Assembly (NCBI GenBank): GCA_021807065.1
Contig: JAKAPO010000164.1
Span: 1 to 5,865 of the forward strand
DNA length: 5,865 nucleotides
Source: a bacterium
Lineage (GTDB): Bacteria > Vulcanimicrobiota > Vulcanimicrobiia > Vulcanimicrobiales > Vulcanimicrobiaceae
Direction: 5' to 3'
The notes under the pieces are model-generated. The model saw nothing but the letters and a program-made list of their open reading frames with translations, made no database searches and was not told the origin of the DNA. The translations under genes and the position numbers were made by a program. Positions 1 to 5,212 of the stretch are shown one piece after another (position 1 is the first letter of the stretch; each line of letters opens with the position of its first letter).

Positions 1-32
1 CCGATCTGGCTCACCCGTCTCCGCATTCTCAT
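1..32 (-). CDS. Start of a divergent gene, partial, function unknown
   Basis: Reading leftward from an ATG at 32, ten codons stay open to the window edge and give MRMRRRVSQI. A purine-rich AGGGAGG (51-45, minus strand) lies 12 bases before the ATG, somewhat far for a ribosome binding site but the best in the region. A second in-frame ATG lies at 26. A LexA box at 61-74 sits just upstream and, read on this strand, has the same orientation and half-sites as the box before lexA. In Bacillus and relatives the gene divergent from lexA is often an SOS-induced division inhibitor with a LysM domain (yneA type). That is a possible identity by position only; ten residues cannot show it. The basic N-terminus would suit a signal or anchor sequence, but no hydrophobic stretch is visible before the edge. 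Confidence 0.4.
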   Translation of the reverse strand, partial: MRMRRRVSQI

Positions 33-44
33 TGCTATCGGTTG

Positions 45-51
45 CCTCCCT
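45..51 (-). promoter_or_regulatory. Possible ribosome binding site of the divergent gene
   Basis: AGGGAGG on the minus strand, complementary to the 16S anti-Shine-Dalgarno, 12 bases before ATG 32. It is the main support for the divergent start. The spacing is longer than the usual 5-10 bases. Confidence 0.35.
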
Positions 52-60
52 ATGTTGGGC

Positions 61-74
61 CAAACCTGCGTTCG
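61..74. promoter_or_regulatory. LexA (SOS) box, distal to lexA, proximal to divergent gene
   Basis: CAAAC-CTGC-GTTCG. Read on the minus strand it is CGAAC-GCAG-GTTTG, so the half-sites are identical to those of the lexA-proximal box at 175-188. It fits the Gram-positive SOS box pattern CGAAC-N4-GTTYN. It ends 28 bases before the divergent ATG at 32, a position suited to repressing that gene. Confidence 0.65.
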
Positions 75-101
75 CGTACGAGAATCCCCATATCTCGTGC
101 C

Positions 102-115
102 CAAACGCCTGTTCG
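102..115. promoter_or_regulatory. LexA (SOS) box, middle
   Basis: CAAAC-GCCT-GTTCG, again with the same two half-sites and a 4-base spacer. Its start is 41 bases from the start of the left box and 73 bases from that of the right box, close to four and seven turns of B-DNA. All three would therefore lie on about the same face of the helix, which could allow cooperative binding or looping. The cooperative role is inference. Confidence 0.6.
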
Positions 116-158
116 TCCACTACATTCTAGCATGCCCGGCTCGCCTGTCAAGTCTAGC

Positions 159-172
159 CGAAAAGTTGTTCG
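159..172. promoter_or_regulatory. Weak candidate LexA box next to the lexA-proximal box
   Basis: CGAAA-AGTT-GTTCG has one intact half-site and one with a single mismatch (A for C), with the correct 4-base spacer. It lies two bases from the strong box at 175-188. Its GTTCG half also forms a perfect 12-base palindrome (168-179) with the CGAAC half of that box. It may be a low-affinity second operator or may arise by chance from the shared half-site. Confidence 0.3.
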
Positions 173-174
173 CG

Positions 175-188
175 CGAACGTACGTTTG
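175..188. promoter_or_regulatory. LexA (SOS) box, lexA operator
   Basis: CGAAC-GTAC-GTTTG matches the Bacillus-type SOS consensus CGAACRNRYGTTYC in 13 of 14 positions; the last base differs. The inner AACGTACGTT is a perfect palindrome. The site overlaps the first bases of the proposed -35 hexamer of lexA and ends 34 bases before its ATG. LexA bound here should block its own transcription. Confidence 0.85.
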
Positions 189-214
189 CTTTTCCGGCAG
201 GCCTGTGCTACACT
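186..214 (+). promoter_or_regulatory. Probable lexA promoter, near-leaderless
   Basis: A -35-like TTGCTT (186-191) is followed after 17 bases by TACACT (209-214), preceded by TG at 206-207 (extended -10, TG-C-TACACT). Transcription starting about seven bases after the -10 would begin at about 221-223, at or next to the lexA ATG. No usable Shine-Dalgarno precedes that ATG: the only G-run, GGGG at 217-220, is two bases away. Promoter and start codon together suggest a leaderless message repressed through the box at 175-188. Confidence 0.55.
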
Positions 215-222
215 GCGGGGCA

Positions 223-834
223 ATGGAGTCCCAAAAGCCGGCGACAGAGCGCCAGCAGAGGATACTCGAGGTCATCCGGCATTTCACCGCCGAACACGGC
301 TACCCGCCTTCGGTTCGGGAGATCGGGGAGAGAGTAGGTCTCTCCTCCTCTTCAACGATCCACGCGCACTTGAAACAGCTCGAGAAGCGGGGCCTCATCG
401 CGCGCGATCCCACCAAACCGCGGGCGCTGAGTTTCGGATCGCATGGCACGCTGGCGGAAGCCATCGTCCTGCCTATCGTCGGCAAAGTTGCGGCCGGCGT
501 CCCAATCACGGCGCAGGAGAACCTCGAGGGTGAGTTCGTGGTCCCCGGTGATTTCGTACCGCGCTCGTCCGAGGCGTTTATGCTGCGGGTTCAGGGCGAT
601 TCGATGATCGACGCCGCAATTCTCGACGGCGACCTCATCATGGTGCGGCCGCAGAAGACGGCGCGCAACGGGGAGATCGTCGTTGCAATGCTCGATGGCG
701 AGGCAACCGTAAAGCGTTTCTTTAAAGAAGCCGGGCGAGTGCGGCTGCAGCCGGAGAATCGCGCGATGGCGCCAATCTACGCGAGCGATGTCGAGATCAT
801 CGGTCGCGTCGAAGCCGTCGTCCGCCGCATCTAG
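223..834 (+). CDS. lexA: LexA, SOS-response repressor and self-cleaving peptidase
   Basis: LexA represses DNA-damage genes and is inactivated when RecA-ssDNA filaments stimulate its self-cleavage. The 203-residue product matches the family length. Residues 8-71 form the winged-helix DNA-binding domain, with the LexA-type stretch YPPSVREIGERVGLSSSSTI at 27-46. The cleavage site is Ala91-Gly92 in KVAAGVP. The S24 peptidase domain has the catalytic Ser127 in GDSM and Lys164 in ATVKRF, so cleavage should be intact. The ATG at 223 is chosen because it starts right before the conserved domain and just after a promoter with an SOS box. The longer reading from ATG 52 would run through the operators. 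The last 47 bases overlap the EIIC gene in another frame. Recognition is secure. Confidence 0.97.
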   Translation: MESQKPATERQQRILEVIRHFTAEHGYPPSVREIGERVGLSSSSTIHAHLKQLEKRGLIARDPTKPRALSFGSHGTLAEAIVLPIVGKVAAGVPITAQENLEGEFVVPGDFVPRSSEAFMLRVQGDSMIDAAILDGDLIMVRPQKTARNGEIVVAMLDGEATVKRFFKEAGRVRLQPENRAMAPIYASDVEIIGRVEAVVRRI

Positions 835-2095
835 ACTCCAAGCCTTCGCGCGCGCACCCTTTCTCGTCGCAGTACGCGACGCGTTGCCGTGGGCTTTCGG
901 CGCACTGCTGCTCGCGTTAGGTGTTTTTCTCGCCATGGTGACGGCGCAGTTTCCGGAGCGTATCTCGCTCGCGCTCCTGCCCTCGTTCGGCGTCATGGCG
1001 TGCGCGCTCGCAATCGCGTTGCCGCTCGCGCTTGCGCGGCGCGCGCATTACGTGCCACCTGCCGTTGTCGCCGCGACGTTGCTCTGTTTTGCATTTGCCC
1101 TGCCTCGCCCGTTTGGTCCCGATGCGGTCGCGTACTTGCGCGCAATCGGTGCAACCGGTATATTTCTCGCGATCGTGATGACGGGGGTTGTAGGGACGAG
1201 CATTGTGGTGATGCGCCTCCCTCGACGTCGCTTCGGTGCTACCGCACCTCGCTCGCTCGGGATGACAAAAGTGGAAGGCCACGCGTCAGCGTGGCCAACC
1301 GAGCTGGCGACGGATCACGAGAGTGCGCGGGATGACAGAGTGGAAGGCCGCCCTGCGAGGCGACCGACATACGCTTGGGATGACATAGTGGGGGCGGTGC
1401 TGGCGGTTGCGGTGATTGCAACGCTTGTCTTCGTCGCGCACGTTGACATCTCGCATGCGATTGCCGCGATGCTCGCGCCGCTCGGGCGCTTGGGCGACTC
1501 TTATCCCGCGCTGCTCGCCATCGTTGCGGTCGAGATGCTGTTGTGGCTCGTTGGCGTGCACGGCCCGGCGATGCTTGCGGCGATCGTCACGCCGGTCTAC
1601 CTCACGCTGCAGATGCAGAACACGGCGGCCTTCGCGGCGCATGCACCGCTGCCGCACATCGTCGTGATCTCGCTCTTTCTCTTCGTCTTTCCGGGCGGCT
1701 CGGGCGCGACGCTGCCGCTGGCGGCGCTGCTGGCGGTCTCGCGCATCGCACGGCTGCGCCGCATCGGGAGACTCGTGCTGCTGCCCGCGCTTGCGAACGT
1801 GAACGAACCGCTGCTCTTCGGGCTGCCGATCGTGCTCAATCCCTATTTTGCCATTCCGTTCGTCGTGGTACCGCTGCTGCTGGCGAGCATCACGTATGCG
1901 GCGGTCGCCGCAGGCGTGGTGGCGCGTCCCGCGTTTTACATTCCTTCCTCGGTGCCGTCACCAATCTCAACCTATTTGGCGACGCTCGACCCGCGCGCGG
2001 TCGCGTTGCTCGGCGTCAATCTCGTCGTTTCGCTCTTCCTGTATCTTCCGTTCGTGCGCGCCTACGAGCGACACGTGGAAGCTTCGCCCGCATGA
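788..2095 (+). CDS. Orphan PTS EIIC permease, lactose/cellobiose family, with repeat-derived insert
   Basis: This is the membrane-channel subunit (EIIC) of a sugar phosphotransferase system, 435 residues, with about ten hydrophobic segments (roughly 32-52, 62-84, 90-105, 119-143, 199-219, 240-268, 288-303, 328-378, 404-422). Family marks are FLVAVRDALP near the N-terminus, the WLVGVHGP stretch (His258) and NVNEPLLFGLPIVLNP at 337-352 (Glu340). The His and Glu correspond to the sugar-binding residues described for ChbC-type EIIC. No EIIA, EIIB or HPr gene is visible, so it may work as a facilitator or with partners encoded elsewhere. The substrate, probably a diglucoside, is not certain. Residues about 144-198 are a charged, low-similarity insert where family members have a short linker with PPAV...F; its DNA is repeat-like. 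ATG 788 lies inside lexA with no clear Shine-Dalgarno, and no other usual start codon occurs before the conserved part, so translation is probably coupled to lexA. Confidence 0.85.
   Translation: MSRSSVASKPSSAASRLQAFARAPFLVAVRDALPWAFGALLLALGVFLAMVTAQFPERISLALLPSFGVMACALAIALPLALARRAHYVPPAVVAATLLCFAFALPRPFGPDAVAYLRAIGATGIFLAIVMTGVVGTSIVVMRLPRRRFGATAPRSLGMTKVEGHASAWPTELATDHESARDDRVEGRPARRPTYAWDDIVGAVLAVAVIATLVFVAHVDISHAIAAMLAPLGRLGDSYPALLAIVAVEMLLWLVGVHGPAMLAAIVTPVYLTLQMQNTAAFAAHAPLPHIVVISLFLFVFPGGSGATLPLAALLAVSRIARLRRIGRLVLLPALANVNEPLLFGLPIVLNPYFAIPFVVVPLLLASITYAAVAAGVVARPAFYIPSSVPSPISTYLATLDPRAVALLGVNLVVSLFLYLPFVRAYERHVEASPA
1277..1296 (+). other. Perfect 8-bp hairpin inside the repeat cluster
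   Basis: GGCCACGC (1277-1284) pairs perfectly with GCGTGGCC (1289-1296) around a four-base GTCA loop. It follows directly on the first repeat core. No T-run follows, so it is not a Rho-independent terminator. It is best read as the stem-loop of a palindromic repeat unit. Confidence 0.6.
1346..1365 (+). other. Second hairpin in the repeat cluster, one mismatch
   Basis: GGCCGCC (1346-1352) pairs with GGCGACC (1359-1365) with one mismatch and a six-base loop. It occupies the same place after repeat core two as the hairpin at 1277-1296 does after core one, so the repeat unit seems to be a core followed by a stem-loop. Confidence 0.45.
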
Positions 2096-3351
2096 ACGTC
2101 GAGCGGCTCTGCGACGAGTTCGGCATTGGTGGGAGCCTCCTCAGCGCGGCGCTGCGCGCCGCCGAGCGTATCGCGAACGTACGCTATCGCGAGCAAGAGA
2201 TCGTCGCTGCAAAGATGCTGCGGGCATTCGCCGACGAGCGCATCGACGAGAGCGATCTCTGGGGGACGACCGGCTACGGTTACGGTGACAGCGCGCGCTC
2301 GCGCTACGAATCGCTGCTCTCGCGCGTCTTCGGAACGGAACGCACCTTCGCTCGGCTCTCGCTCGTCAGCGGCACGCAGGCGATCGTCACTGCGATTGCA
2401 GCCTGCGTCGCTCCCGGCGAGACGCTGCTTTCGATAACGGGCGCTCCCTACGACACGCTGCGTAATGCGATCAGCGATGCGCCGCAGTCGCTGGAAAGCC
2501 AAGGCATTCGCTATCGCGAGATCTCCCTTGCCGGCGATCGCGTCGATCTCGAGTCCGTGCTGCGCGTGTTGGAAGAAGAAACCATCGCGGCGATCTTCGT
2601 GCAGCGCTCGCGCGGTTACGCGCCACGGCCCTCACTCTGCGTCGACGAGTGCGCGCGCGCGTTTGCGGCGATCAAGCGCGTTGCACCGCAGGTCCTGATC
2701 TTGGTCGACAACTGTTACGGCGAGCTGGTCGAGTCACAGGAGCCGACGCACGTTGGTGCCGACCTAGCGATGGGCTCGCTCATCAAGAATCTCGGCGGCG
2801 GTCTCGCGCCCGCCGGCGGTTACGTAAGCGGCCGCGCCGAGCTGGTGGAACGAGCCGCTATCCGGCACGTAGCGCCGGGTGTCGGCGCGGGCGTCGGGCC
2901 GAGCCTCGGCTTCGGACGCGCGCTCGTGCAAGGGCTCTTCCTTGCGCCGGCGGTCGTCGGACAGACGCTGCAGGGACTGGATTTTGCGGCGGCGCTCTTC
3001 GCCGAACTCGGCTTCGCGGTCGACCCCGCCCCAGGCGCGCGCCGCACCGACATCGTCCAAGCCATACGGTTGGGATCGCCCGAGCTGCTCTTGCGTTTTG
3101 CGGCAGGTCTGCAGTCCGCGATGCCGTTGAACGCGCGATTTCGCCCGGAGCCGGCGCCGGTACCCGGATACGAGGTGCCCGTCGTCATGTCGAGCGGCGC
3201 GTTCGTCGCCGGGGCCACCATCGAACTCTCGTGCGACGCGCCGATGCGTCCACCGTACGAAGTCTATCTGCAGGGCGGCCTCACCGCCGCACACGCCGCG
3301 CTGGGTGCGCTCTTCGCCGCGCGAGCGGTACGTGGCGGCAAGGAAGCGTGA
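2092..3351 (+). CDS. YnbB-like PLP-dependent protein, methionine gamma-lyase family
   Basis: This 419-residue fold-type I PLP enzyme belongs to the group often labelled aluminium resistance or methionine gamma-lyase family (Met_gamma_lyase, YnbB). Visible marks are GTTGYGYGD at 58-66, SGTQAI at 93-98 (phosphate-binding region), the family stretch QRSRGYAPRPS at 171-181, Asp206 in ILVDNCYGELVE (pyridine-nitrogen Asp), and Lys232 in GSLIKNLGGGLAPAGGYV as the probable Schiff-base lysine. The length is normal for the family. The substrate is not established; C-S lysis of a sulfur amino acid is the family-based guess. The ATG overlaps the EIIC stop as ATGA, which indicates translational coupling and sets the start. 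In several Firmicutes a YnbB gene lies near lexA and hfq, so pairing with lexA here may be old synteny with the EIIC gene placed between them. Confidence 0.88.
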   Translation: MNVERLCDEFGIGGSLLSAALRAAERIANVRYREQEIVAAKMLRAFADERIDESDLWGTTGYGYGDSARSRYESLLSRVFGTERTFARLSLVSGTQAIVTAIAACVAPGETLLSITGAPYDTLRNAISDAPQSLESQGIRYREISLAGDRVDLESVLRVLEEETIAAIFVQRSRGYAPRPSLCVDECARAFAAIKRVAPQVLILVDNCYGELVESQEPTHVGADLAMGSLIKNLGGGLAPAGGYVSGRAELVERAAIRHVAPGVGAGVGPSLGFGRALVQGLFLAPAVVGQTLQGLDFAAALFAELGFAVDPAPGARRTDIVQAIRLGSPELLLRFAAGLQSAMPLNARFRPEPAPVPGYEVPVVMSSGAFVAGATIELSCDAPMRPPYEVYLQGGLTAAHAALGALFAARAVRGGKEA

Positions 3352-3371
3352 AGAATGAAGGCGCCGCCCGT

Positions 3372-3752
3372 ATGGACGAGAAGCAACGCACCCAAGTGAC
3401 AAGCGATAGGCCGAGCCGGCGGCGTTTTCGCCGCGCAGCGGTCGACGTTCCGATGACGGTGATCGTCCCGGGAGGAGAACTCGTGCTCAGCGGATCTGCG
3501 CTCGATCTGAGCGCGGGCGGCGTGCGCGTGGCGACGGCGACCGATCTGCCGGCGGGTCAGAGCATCGTGATGCGATTCGTCATTCCGAAGACCGATCGCG
3601 AAGCGCTGGTACTCGGGAAAGTCGTGCTATCGTACTTCGACAACGCCAGAAAGCGTTTCGCGCACGGCGTCGCGTTTACGAGAATTGCCCCCGAGGATCA
3701 GGAGTCTATCGCCAAACTCGTCGACGGCGCGCCGGACTTACCCGAACCCTAG
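3372..3752 (+). CDS. Small PilZ-domain protein, probable c-di-GMP receptor
   Basis: A 126-residue single-domain protein. Both c-di-GMP contact motifs of PilZ are present: an arginine cluster RRRFRR at 16-21, giving RxxxR, and DLSAGG at 45-50, giving DxSxxG. The following beta strands (VRVAT, IVMRFVIP, LVLGKVVLSY, HGVAFTRI) and the short C-terminal helix EDQESIAKLVD fit the domain. With no output domain it probably acts by binding a partner, for example in motility or envelope control; the partner is unknown. ATG 3372 is preferred because GAAGG (3357-3361) lies ten bases upstream. An in-frame GTG at 3348 overlaps the previous stop (GTGA) and would add eight residues, with AAGGA only three bases before it. 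The gene is last in the lexA-led run and ends against a minus-strand gene. Confidence 0.85.
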   Translation: MDEKQRTQVTSDRPSRRRFRRAAVDVPMTVIVPGGELVLSGSALDLSAGGVRVATATDLPAGQSIVMRFVIPKTDREALVLGKVVLSYFDNARKRFAHGVAFTRIAPEDQESIAKLVDGAPDLPEP

Positions 3753-3982
3753 GGCCGATCGTTCCCGAGAAAGCCGTAGAAGAAGTACTCGTTGCCGTCC
3801 GAGGTGGTGATGACGATGCGTTTCTCCTGCATCTCTGCCGAGACGATCGTCTTGCCCACCATCATGTCGAGGATCATCTGCGCCTGCAAGAACTCCGCCT
3901 CGCGCAGAGCGTCTGGATCCACTTCGATCAGATGGAGGAGTTCCTCGACACGTTCCCGCGACACGAACTGTTCTGTACCCAC
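3749..3982 (-). CDS. Small conserved-looking protein of unknown function
   Basis: A 77-residue soluble protein that I do not recognise. The N-terminal two thirds is acidic and probably helical (EELLHLIEVDPDALREAEFLQAQMILDMMV). The end looks like a small beta unit (KTIVSAEM, KRIVITTSDGNEYFFYGFLG). Codon third positions are strongly G or C (for example the run of ATC, GTC, ACC, GAC, GGC, AAC, GAG, TAC, TTC codons), which supports real coding on this strand. The only usual start near the 5' end is GTG 3982, with AGAGG directly touching it, so the start is uncertain; GTG 3964 is an alternative and the frame is open further upstream. Its TAG shares the CTAG at 3749-3752 with the PilZ stop. It diverges from the FHA gene with 90 bases between them. 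Confidence 0.65.
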   Translation of the reverse strand: MGTEQFVSRERVEELLHLIEVDPDALREAEFLQAQMILDMMVGKTIVSAEMQEKRIVITTSDGNEYFFYGFLGNDRP

Positions 3983-4040
3983 CTCTTGGGGGTATCGTCC
4001 GGAGCCCTGGGAAACCTTAGCCTGCCCGCTCCCCGGGGGC

Positions 4041-4070
4041 AGCGGCCCAGAGCGGCGAAGAGCGGCGGCT
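4041..4070 (+). repeat. Three tandem 10-bp AGCGGC units before the FHA gene
   Basis: AGCGGCCCAG, AGCGGCGAAG and AGCGGCGGCT follow one another with exactly ten-base spacing and end two bases before the FHA ATG. A CCCCGGGG palindrome lies just upstream (4031-4038). The period is near one helical turn, so a protein-binding array is possible; chance in GC-rich DNA is also possible. Confidence 0.35.
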
Positions 4071-4072
4071 GC

Positions 4073-4366
4073 ATGTACCTCCTAGAGGTTCTGAGCGGCC
4101 CCTTGGACGGCAAGACCTGGACGTTCGAGGACGAGATCACGATCGGCCGCGACGACAGCGTCGCCCAGGCGTGTATCGCGCTCGACCGCTACGTTTCGCG
4201 CAAGCACGCGCGCCTGCGCGCCGACGGCGAAAAAATTCTTCTCACCGATCTCAAGAGCCGGAACGGAACGAGGCTCGACGGGAAGAACATCGGCGATCAC
4301 GAGCAATTGGCGCTGGGCGTTCCGTTTATCGTGGGCCGCACGATGTTGCGGGTGACACGCGCGTAA
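4073..4366 (+). CDS. Minimal FHA-domain protein, phosphothreonine-binding
   Basis: A 97-residue protein that is little more than one forkhead-associated domain. It should bind phosphothreonine peptides made by Ser/Thr kinases and mediate regulated protein contacts in the cytoplasm. The conserved residues are present: Gly25-Arg26 in ITIGRDD, Ser42 and His45 in VSRKHARL, and Asn64-Gly65 in LKSRNGTRLDG. The start at ATG 4073 places the first beta strand (YLLEVLSGPLDGKTW) right at the N-terminus, as usual. An upstream extension to 3932 would run antisense through the minus-strand gene and look non-coding. No good Shine-Dalgarno is visible. No kinase or phosphatase gene is in the window. It is followed 18 bases later by panC, so the two may be co-transcribed. 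Confidence 0.9.
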   Translation: MYLLEVLSGPLDGKTWTFEDEITIGRDDSVAQACIALDRYVSRKHARLRADGEKILLTDLKSRNGTRLDGKNIGDHEQLALGVPFIVGRTMLRVTRA

Positions 4367-4384
4367 CCGTCTCACACGCGAACG

Positions 4385-5212
4385 ATGCAGATCGTCACCG
4401 AACCATCGGAGGCGCGCCAAGCGCTGGCCTCGCTCCCACGCCCCCTCGGCTTTGTGCCGACGATGGGGGCGTTGCACGAGGGACATCTTGCGCTCCTGCG
4501 GCAGGCGCGCCGGCGAGATACGAGCGTCGCCGCATCGATTTTCGTCAACCCGATGCAGTTCGGCCAGGGTGAGGACTTCGAACGCTACCCCCGCGCCGTC
4601 GAGGGCGATCGGCGGCACTGCGAAGCGGCCGGCGTCGACGTTCTCTTCGTGCCTTCGCCGAAGGCAATGTATCCCGCGGATTTTTCAACTTCCGTCGACG
4701 CAGGTGCGTTAGGCGATGCGTACGAGGGCGCGATCCGGCCGGAACACTTTCGCGGTGTTGCGACCATCGTCGTGAAACTGCTGCACGTCATCGGGCCCGA
4801 CGCCCTCTACCTCGGCCAGAAAGACGCGCAGCAGACGGCGGTGCTGCGGCGAGTCGTGCGCGACCTGAATTTTCCCATTGCAGTCGAGATCGTCGAGACC
4901 GTGCGCGAAGCCGACGGTCTCGCGCTGTCGAGCCGCAACGCATATTTGAACGAACGCGAACGCGCGGCCGCGCCGACGCTGCATCGTGCGCTCGTCGCGC
5001 TGCGGGACGCACTCCAAGAGGGAGCACCTAAGGAAGCGGCAATCGCACGGGCGCACCAGACGCTCGACCCTTCCGCAAAGGCCGACTACTTCGACGTCGT
5101 CGATGCGTTGACGTTTACTCCAATCGATCCGTTGCGACCCGAGGCGTTCGTAATCGGCGCGGCACGTTTCGGCACGACGCGATTGATCGACAACCTTTGG
5201 ATCCGCACGTGA
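4385..5212 (+). CDS. panC: Pantothenate synthetase (pantoate-beta-alanine ligase)
   Basis: PanC joins pantoate and beta-alanine, using ATP through a pantoyl-adenylate, to make pantothenate (vitamin B5), the precursor of coenzyme A. The 275 residues cover the whole family length. Family motifs in order: PTMGALHEGH at 25-34 with the ATP-binding His31 and His34, FVNPMQFGQGEDFERYPR at 53-70, RPEHFRGVATIV at 118-129, LGQKDAQQ at 143-150, and the KMSKS-like LSSRNAYL at 181-188. The C-terminal dimer domain ends with ARFGTTRLIDN. All catalytic segments look intact. The start at ATG 4385 leads straight into the first strand; no clear Shine-Dalgarno precedes it, so initiation may depend on coupling with the FHA gene 18 bases upstream. 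The stop overlaps the coaBC start as GTGA, fitting a pantothenate/CoA operon. Confidence 0.97.
   Translation: MQIVTEPSEARQALASLPRPLGFVPTMGALHEGHLALLRQARRRDTSVAASIFVNPMQFGQGEDFERYPRAVEGDRRHCEAAGVDVLFVPSPKAMYPADFSTSVDAGALGDAYEGAIRPEHFRGVATIVVKLLHVIGPDALYLGQKDAQQTAVLRRVVRDLNFPIAVEIVETVREADGLALSSRNAYLNERERAAAPTLHRALVALRDALQEGAPKEAAIARAHQTLDPSAKADYFDVVDALTFTPIDPLRPEAFVIGAARFGTTRLIDNLWIRT

Larger units (their letters stand above)
1219..1392 (+). repeat. Intergenic-type repeat cluster embedded in frame in the EIIC gene
   Basis: Three copies of a core are present: CGGGATGACA followed by A-rich bases and GTGGAAGGCC at 1258-1280; the same with one base fewer at 1328-1349; and a shorter TGGGATGACATAGTGG at 1376-1392. 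The left flank starts with TCCCTCGACGTCGCTTC. The combination TCCCTCGAC...CGCTC...GGGATGACA resembles dispersed palindromic repeats usually found between genes in diverse bacteria; this is recalled, not searched. The VEG-coding parts of copies one and two are 69 bases apart, and the cores of copies two and three are 48 bases apart, both multiples of three. The cluster encodes the unusual EIIC insert without any stop codon. The exact ends are uncertain. Confidence 0.65.

Noticed and set aside
71..84. Imperfect palindrome TTCGCGTACGAGAA as a separate operator
   Set aside because: It overlaps the GTTCG half of the LexA box at 61-74, has two mismatches in the arms and does not recur elsewhere in the region.
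52..222. 57-residue N-terminal extension of LexA from ATG 52
   Set aside because: It would run through three LexA boxes and the promoter, and the family normally starts at about the ATG at 223.
352..996. Minus-strand open frame of 214 codons over lexA and EIIC
   Set aside because: It is a shadow in GC-rich DNA with no recognisable domain, lying opposite the conserved LexA sequence.
1277..1296. Rho-independent terminator inside the EIIC gene
   Set aside because: The stem is strong, but no U-run follows and the reading frame continues with conserved permease sequence.
1543..2091. Long upstream extension of the YnbB-like protein in frame with 2092
   Set aside because: It overlaps the well-supported EIIC coding region in another frame and reads as low-complexity Arg/Ala; the ATGA junction gives a better start.
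2649..3347. Long upstream extension of the PilZ frame
   Set aside because: Arg-rich shadow of the PLP enzyme gene; PilZ homology begins only after 3372.
3932..4072. 47-residue N-terminal extension of the FHA protein
   Set aside because: The first part is antisense to the minus-strand gene and the rest is Pro/Gly/Arg-rich with no domain character; ATG 4073 begins right at the FHA fold.
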